In this document: one piece after another, positions 25,166 through 32,865 of the stretch | How the letters are laid out: each line of letters opens with the position of its first letter | Position numbering within the stretch: the first letter of the stretch is position 1 | Assembly (NCBI GenBank): GCA_014859895.1 | Contig: JACZKS010000036.1 | Location: 1 to 41,136, forward strand | DNA: 41,136 nucleotides | From: Rhodospirillales bacterium | GTDB lineage: Bacteria > Pseudomonadota > Alphaproteobacteria > Rhodospirillales > Shumkoniaceae | Direction: 5' to 3' | Position numbers and translations under genes: made by a program | The notes under the pieces: model-generated | Databases searched by the model: none | What the model was told of the DNA's origin: nothing | What the model saw: only the letters and a program-made list of their open reading frames with translations

Positions 25166-26416
25166 TTACTCCGCCGCCACCACTTTGCGCTGATTCCACT
25201 TGGCGGCCTGGTCATCCCAGTCGTCCATGCGGACGTACGGGTTGGAACGCGGATTGACCACCATGTTGGGATCGACCTCGAGACCGAGCCCCTCGACGAC
25301 GTTGGCAAGGCCAATGCGTTCGAGCATCTCGCCGAAGCGTTCGTGCTCAAGGGCGTTCTCGGCGAAGAACTCGACGATCCTCGAAGCGAATTCCTTGAGC
25401 TTCTCGTAATCCTCGTCGGTTTCAAGCCGCATGAACGGCACCACGGGGATGCCCATCAGGTCGCCGATCTGCAGCGTATGCTTTCCGCCCAGCAGAATGG
25501 CGCAGCCCCTGACCTTGCCCGGCCGCAAGGCCTTGGGCAGGACGTTGATGCAATGCATGCACCTGACGCAGGACTTGTTGTCGACTTCGATGGTGTCGTC
25601 GTCGTGCAAGCTCATCGCGTGAGTCGGGCAGCGGGTGACGATGTTGTCGATGATGTCCTTGCGGCCCCGCTCGGAGACGTACTTCTTGAATTCCTGCTGG
25701 TTGACCCGGATGTCGTCCTTCCAGGTGCCGATGACGGCGCCGTCCGAACGATGGATGGCGTCGGCGCAGTCGTTGGGGCAGCCCGAAAACTTGAACTTGA
25801 ATTTATAGGGCAGCGACGGGCGGTGCAGGTCGTCGATCTGGTTGTTGATGATCGTGCGCAGCGCCCGGCCCTCGTCATAGCATGAGAACTCGCAACGGGC
25901 CGCCCCGACGCAGGACTGCGAGGAGCGCAGGCAAGGGCCGGCGCCACCCATGTCGAAGCCGTACTCGTTCAGCGCATCGAAGGCCTTCTGGACCTGCTCG
26001 GTCGAGCAGCCCTGCATCATGATGTCGCCGCTCTGGCCGTGCAGCGCGATCAGGCCGGTACCGTGCTCTTCCCAGACGTCGCACAACTTGCGCAGCGCCT
26101 CGGTGCTGTAGTGGTAGCCGGGCGAAGGCATGATGCGCAGGGTGTGGAATTCGGCGGACAGCGGGAACTTGTCGGCCACCTCGGAGAAGCGGGGAATTAC
26201 CCCGCCGCCGTAGCCGCGCACGCCGACGGTGCCGCCCTTCCAGTAGCCCTTGATGTTCTTGTAGGAATACTCGAGCTGACCAAGAAGGTCTTTCATCCGG
26301 TCGGCGTACTGCTTGTCGTCCGTCTGAGCGAGCCTCTTGAGGTTGGTGACGAAGCTCGGCCACGGGCCAGACTCAAGCTGGTCGAGCATCGGCGTTTCCG
26401 GCATTTTTTTCGCCAT
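25166..26416 (-). CDS. dsrA: DsrA, reverse dissimilatory sulfite reductase alpha subunit
   Basis: 416 residues, matching about 417 in purple sulfur bacteria. The siroheme/4Fe-4S ligands lie in CVGAARC and SGCPNDC, followed by an inserted ferredoxin domain starting CVRCMHC. GGAGGACAGTCC upstream fixes the ATG at 26416. This is the first gene of the cluster, and a long AT-rich spacer lies upstream, so the main promoter should be there. The enzyme works in the cytoplasm in the oxidative direction here, judged from dsrEFH and dsrL and the absence of dsrD. Confidence 0.96.
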   Translation of the reverse strand: MAKKMPETPMLDQLESGPWPSFVTNLKRLAQTDDKQYADRMKDLLGQLEYSYKNIKGYWKGGTVGVRGYGGGVIPRFSEVADKFPLSAEFHTLRIMPSPGYHYSTEALRKLCDVWEEHGTGLIALHGQSGDIMMQGCSTEQVQKAFDALNEYGFDMGGAGPCLRSSQSCVGAARCEFSCYDEGRALRTIINNQIDDLHRPSLPYKFKFKFSGCPNDCADAIHRSDGAVIGTWKDDIRVNQQEFKKYVSERGRKDIIDNIVTRCPTHAMSLHDDDTIEVDNKSCVRCMHCINVLPKALRPGKVRGCAILLGGKHTLQIGDLMGIPVVPFMRLETDEDYEKLKEFASRIVEFFAENALEHERFGEMLERIGLANVVEGLGLEVDPNMVVNPRSNPYVRMDDWDDQAAKWNQRKVVAAE

Positions 26417-27095
26417 GGACTGTCCTCCAAGACCTTCGAACCGTTATCGTTCTTTGGCGCCATCCCGGCCCCGTCGTGTGAGCGTGGGACGGCCGTATGT
26501 TCCTTCACCAGCCCTGCGGGCGATCTTGCCGGCGGGTCGAAAATCCGGCTCCGCAAACGTCTCCAACTTTCGACGTTCGGCGCATCCCCCGCGGGGCATC
26601 GCCAAAACCGCCATCGAGCAAGACAGAATCGGGGCGTATTTTCGGAATGGGTTTAGTGCTCCGTGTTTCCTCCGCTGTTGCCCGGCCCGCAAAGAGGCAT
26701 CGGGTACAGCCATGCGATTTTGAACGCTTAGAATTTGTAATATTTTATACGCGAGCGGTCCGCGAAGAATCCAGTCCTTTTTGAGGTTTCGCAAAATTTT
26801 TTTTGAAAATATGTTGCAATTTCAGATCGTTTTATTGAGAACGCTTCTGAATTGGAAGTATTCAAGTAATTTTATTTCTATTTATTGGCCTGAGCATAGG
26901 ACTTGGAACGGACTATCTCGGCATATGAGAAATAATCCCCGCGGATGGGTTGAAATTTCGTGAGAATCACTGAAGGTGTTTTCAAATTTTCACTGAGAAT
27001 TATGCCATCGTTTCAACGACCGGGCCGGTTAGGGGTGATACGACGAGAAAAAACGGCTAGGCTGGTTGGGTGACTTGGCTCAAGGAGGATTAGGG
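26417..27095. promoter_or_regulatory. AT-rich divergent intergenic region upstream of dsrA
   Basis: 679 bases with no convincing gene. The half next to dsrA has ordinary GC; 26720-27010 is sharply AT-rich with runs such as TTTTTTTTGAAAAT. An imperfect direct repeat AAATTT-n2-TGAGAAT (26953-26967) and AAATTT-n4-TGAGAAT (26984-27000) is spaced 31-33 bases, about three helix turns. The palindrome ACCGGGCCGGT lies at 27019-27029. It should hold the promoter for the dsr cluster on the minus strand and for the 27096 gene on the plus strand. I cannot assign exact -10/-35 boxes. Confidence 0.5.
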
Positions 27096-27323
27096 GTGCC
27101 GACTTTTTCGCGCGTGACCGAACTCGATGAATTTGCCGCCCCGTGGGGCCGGTCGATCCGCTTGCAGGAAGTGGAAATTACCGGCGGGCTGGTCATGCTG
27201 CGGGTTCGCATCCAGGAGGGGCGGCGCTTTACCGACCTCGAACTGGGGAAGGCGGAGGCCGAACATCTGGGCCGCAAGCTGCTGGCCTGGGCCGGGAGTT
27301 CGCCGTCGGCGGGCGCCGGCTGA
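27096..27323 (+). CDS. Small conserved-looking protein of unknown function
   Basis: 75 residues from the GTG at 27096, chosen because AAGGAGG lies seven bases upstream; the open frame from 27066 would include that signal. The protein has alternating hydrophobic strands (RSIRLQEVEITGGLVMLRVRI) and an amphipathic C-terminal helix, with no cysteines, signal or membrane segment. I do not recognise a characterised family. It leads the gene set that runs away from the dsr cluster (DUF2249 protein, membrane protein, hemerythrin), so a link to that module is plausible. About 110 bases separate it from the next gene. Confidence 0.65.
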   Translation: MPTFSRVTELDEFAAPWGRSIRLQEVEITGGLVMLRVRIQEGRRFTDLELGKAEAEHLGRKLLAWAGSSPSAGAG

Positions 27324-27436
27324 CGGCAGAGGCCTTCGGCGGGCCGCCTTGAGCGAAATCAAGGCGCCATCCCGCCCTTTGCCCCATATCTCGCGGCCGC
27401 AACGCATCGGATGCCTGGCGCCGTGGAGAATCGAAA

Positions 27437-27733
27437 GTGACGACGTCGAATCACAAACCGGGACCAGCCGCGGACGGGGTGCCCGTCACCGACGAGGGAG
27501 GCATTCCCTGCCTCGACCTTCGGGGGTTGGAGCCACCGCGCCCGGCCGTGGCCATCCTGACCTTTCTGGCCGGGCCGGAGGCCGGCGACGCCGTCATCGT
27601 CCGGCTGGCCCGCGATCCGATCTTTCTCTATCCCGAACTGGCGGCACGCGGCTGGGCCTGGGAACTCCTGCACGCCGAACCGCAGGACGTCCGCCTGCGC
27701 CTGGTTCGCAGGACCGGGAGGCCGCTGCCGTGA
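27437..27733 (+). CDS. DUF2249-like protein
   Basis: 98 residues. The core LDLRGLEPPRP, DPIFLYPELAARGWAWEL and VRLRLVRR agrees with the DUF2249 family, small TusA-like domains often fused or next to hemerythrins and found with anaerobic respiration or nitric oxide genes. The TusA-like catalytic Cys is replaced in this family; here the only Cys is in GIPCLDLRG, just before the first strand. GGAGAATC precedes the GTG start. The stop overlaps the start of the membrane protein gene by four bases, which suggests coupled translation. Function is unproven. Confidence 0.75.
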   Translation: MTTSNHKPGPAADGVPVTDEGGIPCLDLRGLEPPRPAVAILTFLAGPEAGDAVIVRLARDPIFLYPELAARGWAWELLHAEPQDVRLRLVRRTGRPLP

Positions 27734-29031
27734 AGTTTCCGGGAATGATCCTGATGGGGGCGCAAAGCCGCCTGCTGCCGCCCTCGGTTCCGTTCCGCTT
27801 CTTCGCCGCCGCCGTGGCGTTCCAGGGAGTGGCCTGGGGGCTCATTGCCGTCGATGCCGAGCAGGTGCCGCACTTCGTTGGCGGGCCCGGCTTCATCCTG
27901 GCCGGCCTCCATGCGCTGACTCTGGGCGTGCTGGTGATGACGGCGATCGACGCCTCGTTCCAGATTCTGCCCGTCGTCACCGGCCAATCGCTGATGGCGT
28001 TATGGCCATGCCGGCTGACCTTCTGGCTTTACGCGCCGGGCACCGCACTGCTGGTTTTCGGCTTCATCGACGCCGACCCCGCCGTTCTTGCCGTCGGCGG
28101 AACGCTGGTGACGGCGGGCCTGGGCGTTTTTGCACTGCTGATGGCCGACGTGCTGCGGCGCACGCGGGGCATGCGCACCCTGGTCCTGCACGGCTGGGCG
28201 GCCCTGATCTCGCTGGGTGTCCTGGCCGGCCTCGGATTGACGCTGGTCTTCAACCTGCAAGGCGGCTTTCTCATCGACCCGGTGGCGGTGACCATCGTCC
28301 ATATGGCGGTCGCCATCTACGGCTTCATGGGCATGCTGGCCTTCGGCTACAGCCAGTTCATGGTGCCGATGTTCGCACTCGGCCCCTCTCCCGGCGACCG
28401 CGTGGTCACGGTGACGTTCGCGCTGGCCGCCGGCGCCATCGGGCTGGCCGTGGCCGCCGCTCTGGCCGGGGCGCCTTTCGGGCTGGTTGCGGCATCGGCG
28501 GCTGGCCTTGCCGCCGTGGTCCTTCACGTGCGGGCCATGGGCGCCGTGCTCGCCCAGGGCATGCGCAAGCGTCTGGGTCTCTCGTTCGTGCTGGTCAGGG
28601 TGTCGTGGGGATTGCTGGCGGCGAGCGTCGTCCTCGGGGGTGCCGCCGCCGTGGACGGCCTGCCCGGCCAAATCATGCCACTGTTCGGCTTCGTCGCGCT
28701 GTTCGGCTGGCTGCTGACCTTCCTGATGGGCATCCTGCAGCGCATCGTGCCTTTCCTGGCCGCCATGAACGCCGCCAAGGCCGGGCAGACGCCGCCGACG
28801 CTGTCTGACGTGGCCGTCGAGACGCCCCTGAAGATCCATGCCGCAGGGCATTTCGGCGCCCTCGCCCTGGTTGCCGCCGGCATCGTGACCGACACCGGCG
28901 CGGCCGTCGTGGCCGGCGCCCTGGCCGGCCTCATCGGCGCCGCGGCTTTCCTGTGGTTTGTCGCCGACACCCTCCGGCGCATGCGGGGCTATGCCTTCAA
29001 GGCGGCTGCCGCCGCGAAACAAGACGACTGA
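27730..29031 (+). CDS. Polytopic membrane protein, NnrS/haem-copper-oxidase-I-like
   Basis: 433 residues from a GTG that overlaps the previous stop (GTGA). Twelve or so membrane helices can be drawn. Histidines sit inside helices in HALTLGVLVM, VHMAVAIYGFMGMLAFGYSQF and GHFGALALV, reminiscent of NnrS and of subunit I of haem-copper oxidases, but the full copper and haem ligand set of an oxidase is not visible. The reading frame is open much further upstream (to 27127) only by chance. It lies between a DUF2249 gene and a hemerythrin gene, so haem, O2 or NO handling at the membrane is a reasonable guess and no more. Confidence 0.65.
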   Translation: MKFPGMILMGAQSRLLPPSVPFRFFAAAVAFQGVAWGLIAVDAEQVPHFVGGPGFILAGLHALTLGVLVMTAIDASFQILPVVTGQSLMALWPCRLTFWLYAPGTALLVFGFIDADPAVLAVGGTLVTAGLGVFALLMADVLRRTRGMRTLVLHGWAALISLGVLAGLGLTLVFNLQGGFLIDPVAVTIVHMAVAIYGFMGMLAFGYSQFMVPMFALGPSPGDRVVTVTFALAAGAIGLAVAAALAGAPFGLVAASAAGLAAVVLHVRAMGAVLAQGMRKRLGLSFVLVRVSWGLLAASVVLGGAAAVDGLPGQIMPLFGFVALFGWLLTFLMGILQRIVPFLAAMNAAKAGQTPPTLSDVAVETPLKIHAAGHFGALALVAAGIVTDTGAAVVAGALAGLIGAAAFLWFVADTLRRMRGYAFKAAAAAKQDD

Positions 29032-29047
29032 AGAAGGAGCCCGACGG

Positions 29048-29563
29048 ATGTACCAGATGACGCATGCGGTTCTCCGCGCCCTCCACGACGACCACGTCCG
29101 GACGCTGGCGCTGCTCGATCGCTTCGAGGCGCTGCTCCGGCGGATCGGGCCGGACCGCCCGCCGAGCGGCTCGGACGCCGAGGTGACCACCCTGCTGGCC
29201 GAGATGGTCGCCAATATGGCCGAGGAGGTCGACCATCACTTCGCCTTCGAGGAGGGTGAGCTTTTCCCCCGCTTTTCCCGGTTTGCCGAGCCCGGCATTC
29301 CGGCCATGCTGCGGGCCGAGCACGACGCCATGCGGGCCCTGGAGCGCCGCCTTGCCGAACTGATTGCAGGGGCCGGCAGCGGTGGTTTCGAGCCGGCGGC
29401 CTGGGCGGAGTTCCATCGGCTGGGCCGGGAACTGGTGGAGCGCGAAGTCTTTCACATCCAGAAGGAGGAGATGGGCTTCCTGCCGGCCATGGACCAGATT
29501 CTCCAGCCCGACGAAGCCGCGGAACTGGAAGATCTGTACCGGAGGAAGCCTCAAGGTTCTTGA
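29048..29563 (+). CDS. Hemerythrin HHE-domain protein
   Basis: 171 residues. Helical bundle with di-iron ligand motifs in order: ALHDDHVRTL, DHHFAFEEGELFP (HxxxE), LRAEHDAMR and EVFHIQKEEMGFLP. This is the bacterial HHE layout, cytoplasmic and without a sensor domain. Such proteins bind O2 or NO or help repair iron-sulfur centres. AAGGAG lies seven to ten bases before the ATG, and the start follows the membrane protein stop by 16 bases, so they are one operon. The neighbouring iron-sulfur-rich dsr cluster makes protection of such centres an attractive but untested role. Confidence 0.9.
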   Translation: MYQMTHAVLRALHDDHVRTLALLDRFEALLRRIGPDRPPSGSDAEVTTLLAEMVANMAEEVDHHFAFEEGELFPRFSRFAEPGIPAMLRAEHDAMRALERRLAELIAGAGSGGFEPAAWAEFHRLGRELVEREVFHIQKEEMGFLPAMDQILQPDEAAELEDLYRRKPQGS

Positions 29564-29719
29564 TCGGCGCCGCGCGGTTCCCATCTTCCTTTCAATCGTT
29601 GCTTGATTTATTCGCGGTTTCCGCACATCAACGGTTCGACCCGGTGATGCGGGGCGTGGTGTGTCCGCGGAGGACGCGCCGGAAGGATTGCGGTCGATGG
29701 CAGAGGAAATGTGCCCGTG

Positions 29720-31210
29720 ATGACCCCGTGGCGTTGGCGCGGACTGATGATGGTCGTGGGCGGCTTCCTGGTTGGGGCCGCTCTCTCGCCGGCCCTGGTG
29801 GGCTGCGTTCCCGAGAATTCGTCGCTGCGGCGCATGGTGCAATCCGTCAGCGGCTCGGGCGGAGCATTGCCGGCCGATACCGATCACGAACTGACGCGCT
29901 TCGCCGCCGTCTATCGCGATGTGGCCTCCAATCCGAACGATACGCGCGAACTCAAGCAATTCAGGGACGCCTTCGTGCGGGTGCGCAACGATTACCTGCG
30001 GCCGGTGAATGACCGCTCGCTGATCGACGCGGCAATCAAGGGGGTCCAGGATCTCGAGGCCAAGCAGGGGAGGGCATCGTCTGAAGAGGTGGTGGAAGCC
30101 GGCCTGGATGCCATGGTGGCTTCCCTTGACCCCCATTCGGCGTACCTGAACCCCGAACAGTTGCAGGAGGCCTTCGTCACCACCAAGGGGCAGTTCGGCG
30201 GTCTCGGCATCGAGGTCACGGTGGAGGATGGTACCGTCAAGATCGTCTCGCCGATCGAAGGGACGCCGGCCCATCAGGCCGGGCTGAAATCGGGCGACCT
30301 GATCACGCATTTGGACGGCAGCCCGATCCACGGCATTTCGATCATGGATGCGGTCAAGCGCATGCGCGGCGAGCCCGGCACCGACATCCGCCTCACCATT
30401 CGGCGCGGCGACGAGCCTGCCTTCGACAAGGTTCTGACCCGCGCCGTCATCTCCATCCGGGCGGTCCGCTGGCACATCGAGGACGATATTGGATACATCC
30501 GGGTGGCCAGCTTCACGGAGCGCATGGAAAGTGGCGTCAACGAAGCGGTAAGGGCCATCCGAGCCGAGCTTGGGCCCCGTATGAAGGGGTTGATTCTCGA
30601 CCTTCGCAACAATCCGGGCGGACTTCTCGACGAGTCGCTGGAGCTGGCCGACACCTTCCTCGAGAAGGGGCGGATCGTCGAGGTGCGCAGCCGCGACGTC
30701 GGCAACCGCCAGATTTTTTCGGCCAAGCCCGGTGACGAGGCGAAGGGTGCGCCGATGGTCGTGCTGATCAACGGCGGTTCGGCATCGGCCTCCGAAATTG
30801 TTGCCAGCGCCCTTCAGGAAGATGGGCGCGCCTTCGTCATGGGGACGCCCTCCTTTGGCAAGGGCTCGGTACAAACGATCATGCCGTTGCCCATCAAGGG
30901 GGCGCTGAAGCTGACGACGGCCCTTTACTACACGCCGTCGGGGCGCACCATCCAAGGTCTGGGCGTGATGCCCGACATCATCATCGCCGGCTTCGAAACG
31001 CCGACCGGACAGCGGGAATCCGACCTGCCCGGCGCTCTGGCGGCCGGCGAGCAGTCGACCCGCGTCAGCCTCGGCACCGTCGCCGAAGAGAACTGCCCGA
31101 TACCGCCGGGCGGCGAGAACGACCGGCAACTGGGTTGCGCCGTCAGCTTCCTCAAGGCGGGGTCGGCCGAACGTTTCCTGGCTTCGGTCCCGGCCGGCGC
31201 CCGGCTCTAA
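29720..31210 (+). CDS. ctpA: C-terminal processing peptidase (S41 family)
   Basis: About 496 residues. An N-terminal hydrophobic segment ends in ALVGC, a fair lipobox, so it may be a lipoprotein. A PDZ domain follows (GGLGIEVTVEDG to LTIRRGDE), then the protease core with LDLRNNPGGLL, the nucleophile Ser356 in NGGSASASE and the general base Lys381 in SFGKGSVQ, 25 residues apart as in Prc/CtpA. It cleaves C-terminal tails of exported proteins in the periplasm. The start may be the ATG at 29720 or a GTG at 29711. The 156-base spacer upstream holds nothing I recognise. Confidence 0.92.
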   Translation: MTPWRWRGLMMVVGGFLVGAALSPALVGCVPENSSLRRMVQSVSGSGGALPADTDHELTRFAAVYRDVASNPNDTRELKQFRDAFVRVRNDYLRPVNDRSLIDAAIKGVQDLEAKQGRASSEEVVEAGLDAMVASLDPHSAYLNPEQLQEAFVTTKGQFGGLGIEVTVEDGTVKIVSPIEGTPAHQAGLKSGDLITHLDGSPIHGISIMDAVKRMRGEPGTDIRLTIRRGDEPAFDKVLTRAVISIRAVRWHIEDDIGYIRVASFTERMESGVNEAVRAIRAELGPRMKGLILDLRNNPGGLLDESLELADTFLEKGRIVEVRSRDVGNRQIFSAKPGDEAKGAPMVVLINGGSASASEIVASALQEDGRAFVMGTPSFGKGSVQTIMPLPIKGALKLTTALYYTPSGRTIQGLGVMPDIIIAGFETPTGQRESDLPGALAAGEQSTRVSLGTVAEENCPIPPGGENDRQLGCAVSFLKAGSAERFLASVPAGARL

Positions 31211-31253
31211 CGGTATCGGCGGCGGCATTTTTGTTGCGACGCCTCTTGTCGGC

Positions 31254-31292
31254 TTGACAGATTCTGTCGTCGCGCCCAAGTTGGCGCGCCAA
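31254..31292 (+). promoter_or_regulatory. Candidate promoter/operator of the TRAP gene set
   Basis: A consensus-like -35 hexamer TTGACA is at 31254-31259. Seventeen bases on, only a weak -10 (CAAGTT, 31277-31282) is seen. A perfect 12-bp palindrome TTGGCGCGCCAA at 31281-31292 overlaps the expected -10/start region, where a repressor could bind. This precedes dctP by 31 bases. The assignment rests on pattern alone. Confidence 0.4.
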
Positions 31293-31323
31293 TTTCTTTC
31301 AGAACCCAACATGGGGGGATTTC

Positions 31324-32310
31324 ATGAAACGCTGGATCGTGGCGGTTTTGGCCGCCGGATTGTCTTTCGCGTTGGCGCCGGCCGCCGACGCCGCGAAGGT
31401 GGTTCGCATCACTCTGCAGCTGCCGATCACCCATCACCTCGGCCAGAACCTTGCGGCCTTCAAGGAGGAGGTCGAGCGCGAGACCAAGGGCGAGATCAAG
31501 ATCGAGATCTATCCCTCGGCCCAACTCTACAAGGACTCCGAAGTGCCGCAGGCGGTGTCCTCGGGCGGCGTCGAGATGGGCGTCGCCTCGCTTGCCCAGT
31601 TCGCCGGCACCATTCCGGCGGTCAATATCTTCGAGGTGCCGTTTTCCTTCCCGACGTGGGACCTGGTGACCAAGGCGACGGCGCCGGGCAGCCCGATCCG
31701 CGGCCCGCTCGACGAGGCCATTCTCAAGACCGGGGCGCGCGTGCTGTGGTGGCAGGCCTATGGCGGCACCATCCTGCTCAGCAAGGGCAAACCGATCGTC
31801 ACTCCGGCCGACATGAAGGACAAGAAGGTCCGCGTCTTCGGCAAGACCCTGGGCGAGTTCGTCAAGTCGGTAGGTGGCGCTCCCGCCTCGGTTTCCGGGT
31901 CCGAGCAATTCCTGGCCTACCAGCGCGGCACGGTGGACGCCGGCATGACCGGGGTGACCGCGGTCGACGCGCGTAAGCTCTACCAAGTGATGGACTATCT
32001 GACCGTCACCAACCATGCCGACATCGAATTCATCGTGCTGATCAACGAAAAGGCCTGGCAGGGTCTGACCGAGGACCAGCGCGCCGTGATGACGAAGGCG
32101 GCCCGTCGCGTCGAGACGGAACTGCGCAACGAGATGGGCCAGATCGAAGCCAAATCGTTCGATGCCGTGCGTGACAAGATCAAGATCATCGATTTGACAC
32201 CCGAACAGGTGAAGGAATGGCAGAAGGCGACAGCCTCGGTCATCGACACCTTCATCGGGACTTCCGGTCCCCTCGGCAAACAGCTTGTCGAAGCCGCCAA
32301 AAAGCTATAG
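31324..32310 (+). CDS. dctP: TRAP transporter substrate-binding protein (DctP family)
   Basis: 328 residues with a clean Sec signal peptide (MKRWIVAVLAAGLSFALAP, cleavage near ADAAK) and the DctP fold: ITLQLPITHHLGQNLAAFKEEVE, IYPSAQLYKDSEVPQAV, VFGKTLGEFVKSVGGAP and EQFLAYQRGTVDAGMTG. It binds an organic acid in the periplasm and delivers it to the DctQM carrier. Ligand-binding residues cannot be assigned to a substrate from sequence, but most family members bind carboxylates through a conserved Arg, and the downstream enzymes fit an acid. GGGGGATTTC before the ATG gives an adequate ribosome binding site. Confidence 0.93.
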   Translation: MKRWIVAVLAAGLSFALAPAADAAKVVRITLQLPITHHLGQNLAAFKEEVERETKGEIKIEIYPSAQLYKDSEVPQAVSSGGVEMGVASLAQFAGTIPAVNIFEVPFSFPTWDLVTKATAPGSPIRGPLDEAILKTGARVLWWQAYGGTILLSKGKPIVTPADMKDKKVRVFGKTLGEFVKSVGGAPASVSGSEQFLAYQRGTVDAGMTGVTAVDARKLYQVMDYLTVTNHADIEFIVLINEKAWQGLTEDQRAVMTKAARRVETELRNEMGQIEAKSFDAVRDKIKIIDLTPEQVKEWQKATASVIDTFIGTSGPLGKQLVEAAKKL

Positions 32311-32320
32311 ACGGCGCTGA

Positions 32321-32348
32321 CGGGCGGCGGGGATGGTCCCGCCGCCCG
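32321..32348 (+). other. Intercistronic GC hairpin between dctP and dctQ
   Basis: CGGGCGGCGGG (32321-32331) pairs perfectly with CCCGCCGCCCG (32338-32348) around a six-base loop. It starts ten bases after the dctP stop and is not followed by a clear T run. Such hairpins usually stabilise the upstream message and lower downstream expression, which would give the expected excess of binding protein over membrane subunits. Confidence 0.7.
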
Positions 32349-32364
32349 CGGTGTTTCCGTTCCC

Positions 32365-32865
32365 ATGCTCGCTTTTATCGATCGTCTGAGTGACATCTGC
32401 GGCAAGCTGGCCGCCGCGATGTTTTTCGTGATCGGCGGGATGATTGCCTACGAGGTGGTCGCCCGCTACGTCTTCATCTCGCCGACCATCTGGGCCGAGG
32501 AGCTTTCGCGGTTCATCCAGATCTGGGCCACCTATCTGGGGGCGGCCTATGTGCTCCGGCACCGCCACCTGATCGCCATCGACCTGCTGACCGGCCGCCT
32601 CGGCCCCACCATGCGCGCACTGTCCGAGGCGCTCGGCTTGGTCTTCGTCGCCGTTTTCTGCGGGATGGCCATCGTTTACGGAACCGGCATCGTCGTCGAA
32701 TCCATTCAGATGGGCCGGGCCACCGCCACCATGCTTTCGGTGCCCCAGTGGATGACGGAAAGCGCCGTTCCCATCGGTTTCTCCATCCTGCTGCTGCAAT
32801 GCCTGGCCGAACTGGCCCGGATCGTCGCGCGCCGCCGCCTTCCGCAAAACGGGACTGACGCATGA
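32365..32865 (+). CDS. dctQ: TRAP transporter small membrane subunit (DctQ family)
   Basis: 166 residues with four membrane helices, the usual form of DctQ. The conserved WAEELSRFIQIWATYLGAAYVLRHRHL segment is present near residues 51-75. It scaffolds the large permease DctM in the inner membrane. The ribosome binding site is weak, consistent with low expression after the upstream hairpin. Its stop overlaps the dctM start by four bases (ATGA), so the two are coupled. Confidence 0.92.
   Translation: MLAFIDRLSDICGKLAAAMFFVIGGMIAYEVVARYVFISPTIWAEELSRFIQIWATYLGAAYVLRHRHLIAIDLLTGRLGPTMRALSEALGLVFVAVFCGMAIVYGTGIVVESIQMGRATATMLSVPQWMTESAVPIGFSILLLQCLAELARIVARRRLPQNGTDA

Noticed and set aside
15770-25885. 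Long plus-strand open frames opposite the dsr genes (up to about 834 codons)
   Set aside because: The minus strand carries an unbroken, well-recognised dsr cluster. The plus-strand frames show no family motifs and reflect codon bias only.
26781-26963. A 60-codon plus-strand frame in the AT-rich region
   Set aside because: No ribosome binding site, unusual composition for this genome and no recognisable motif. Open frames of this length are expected by chance.
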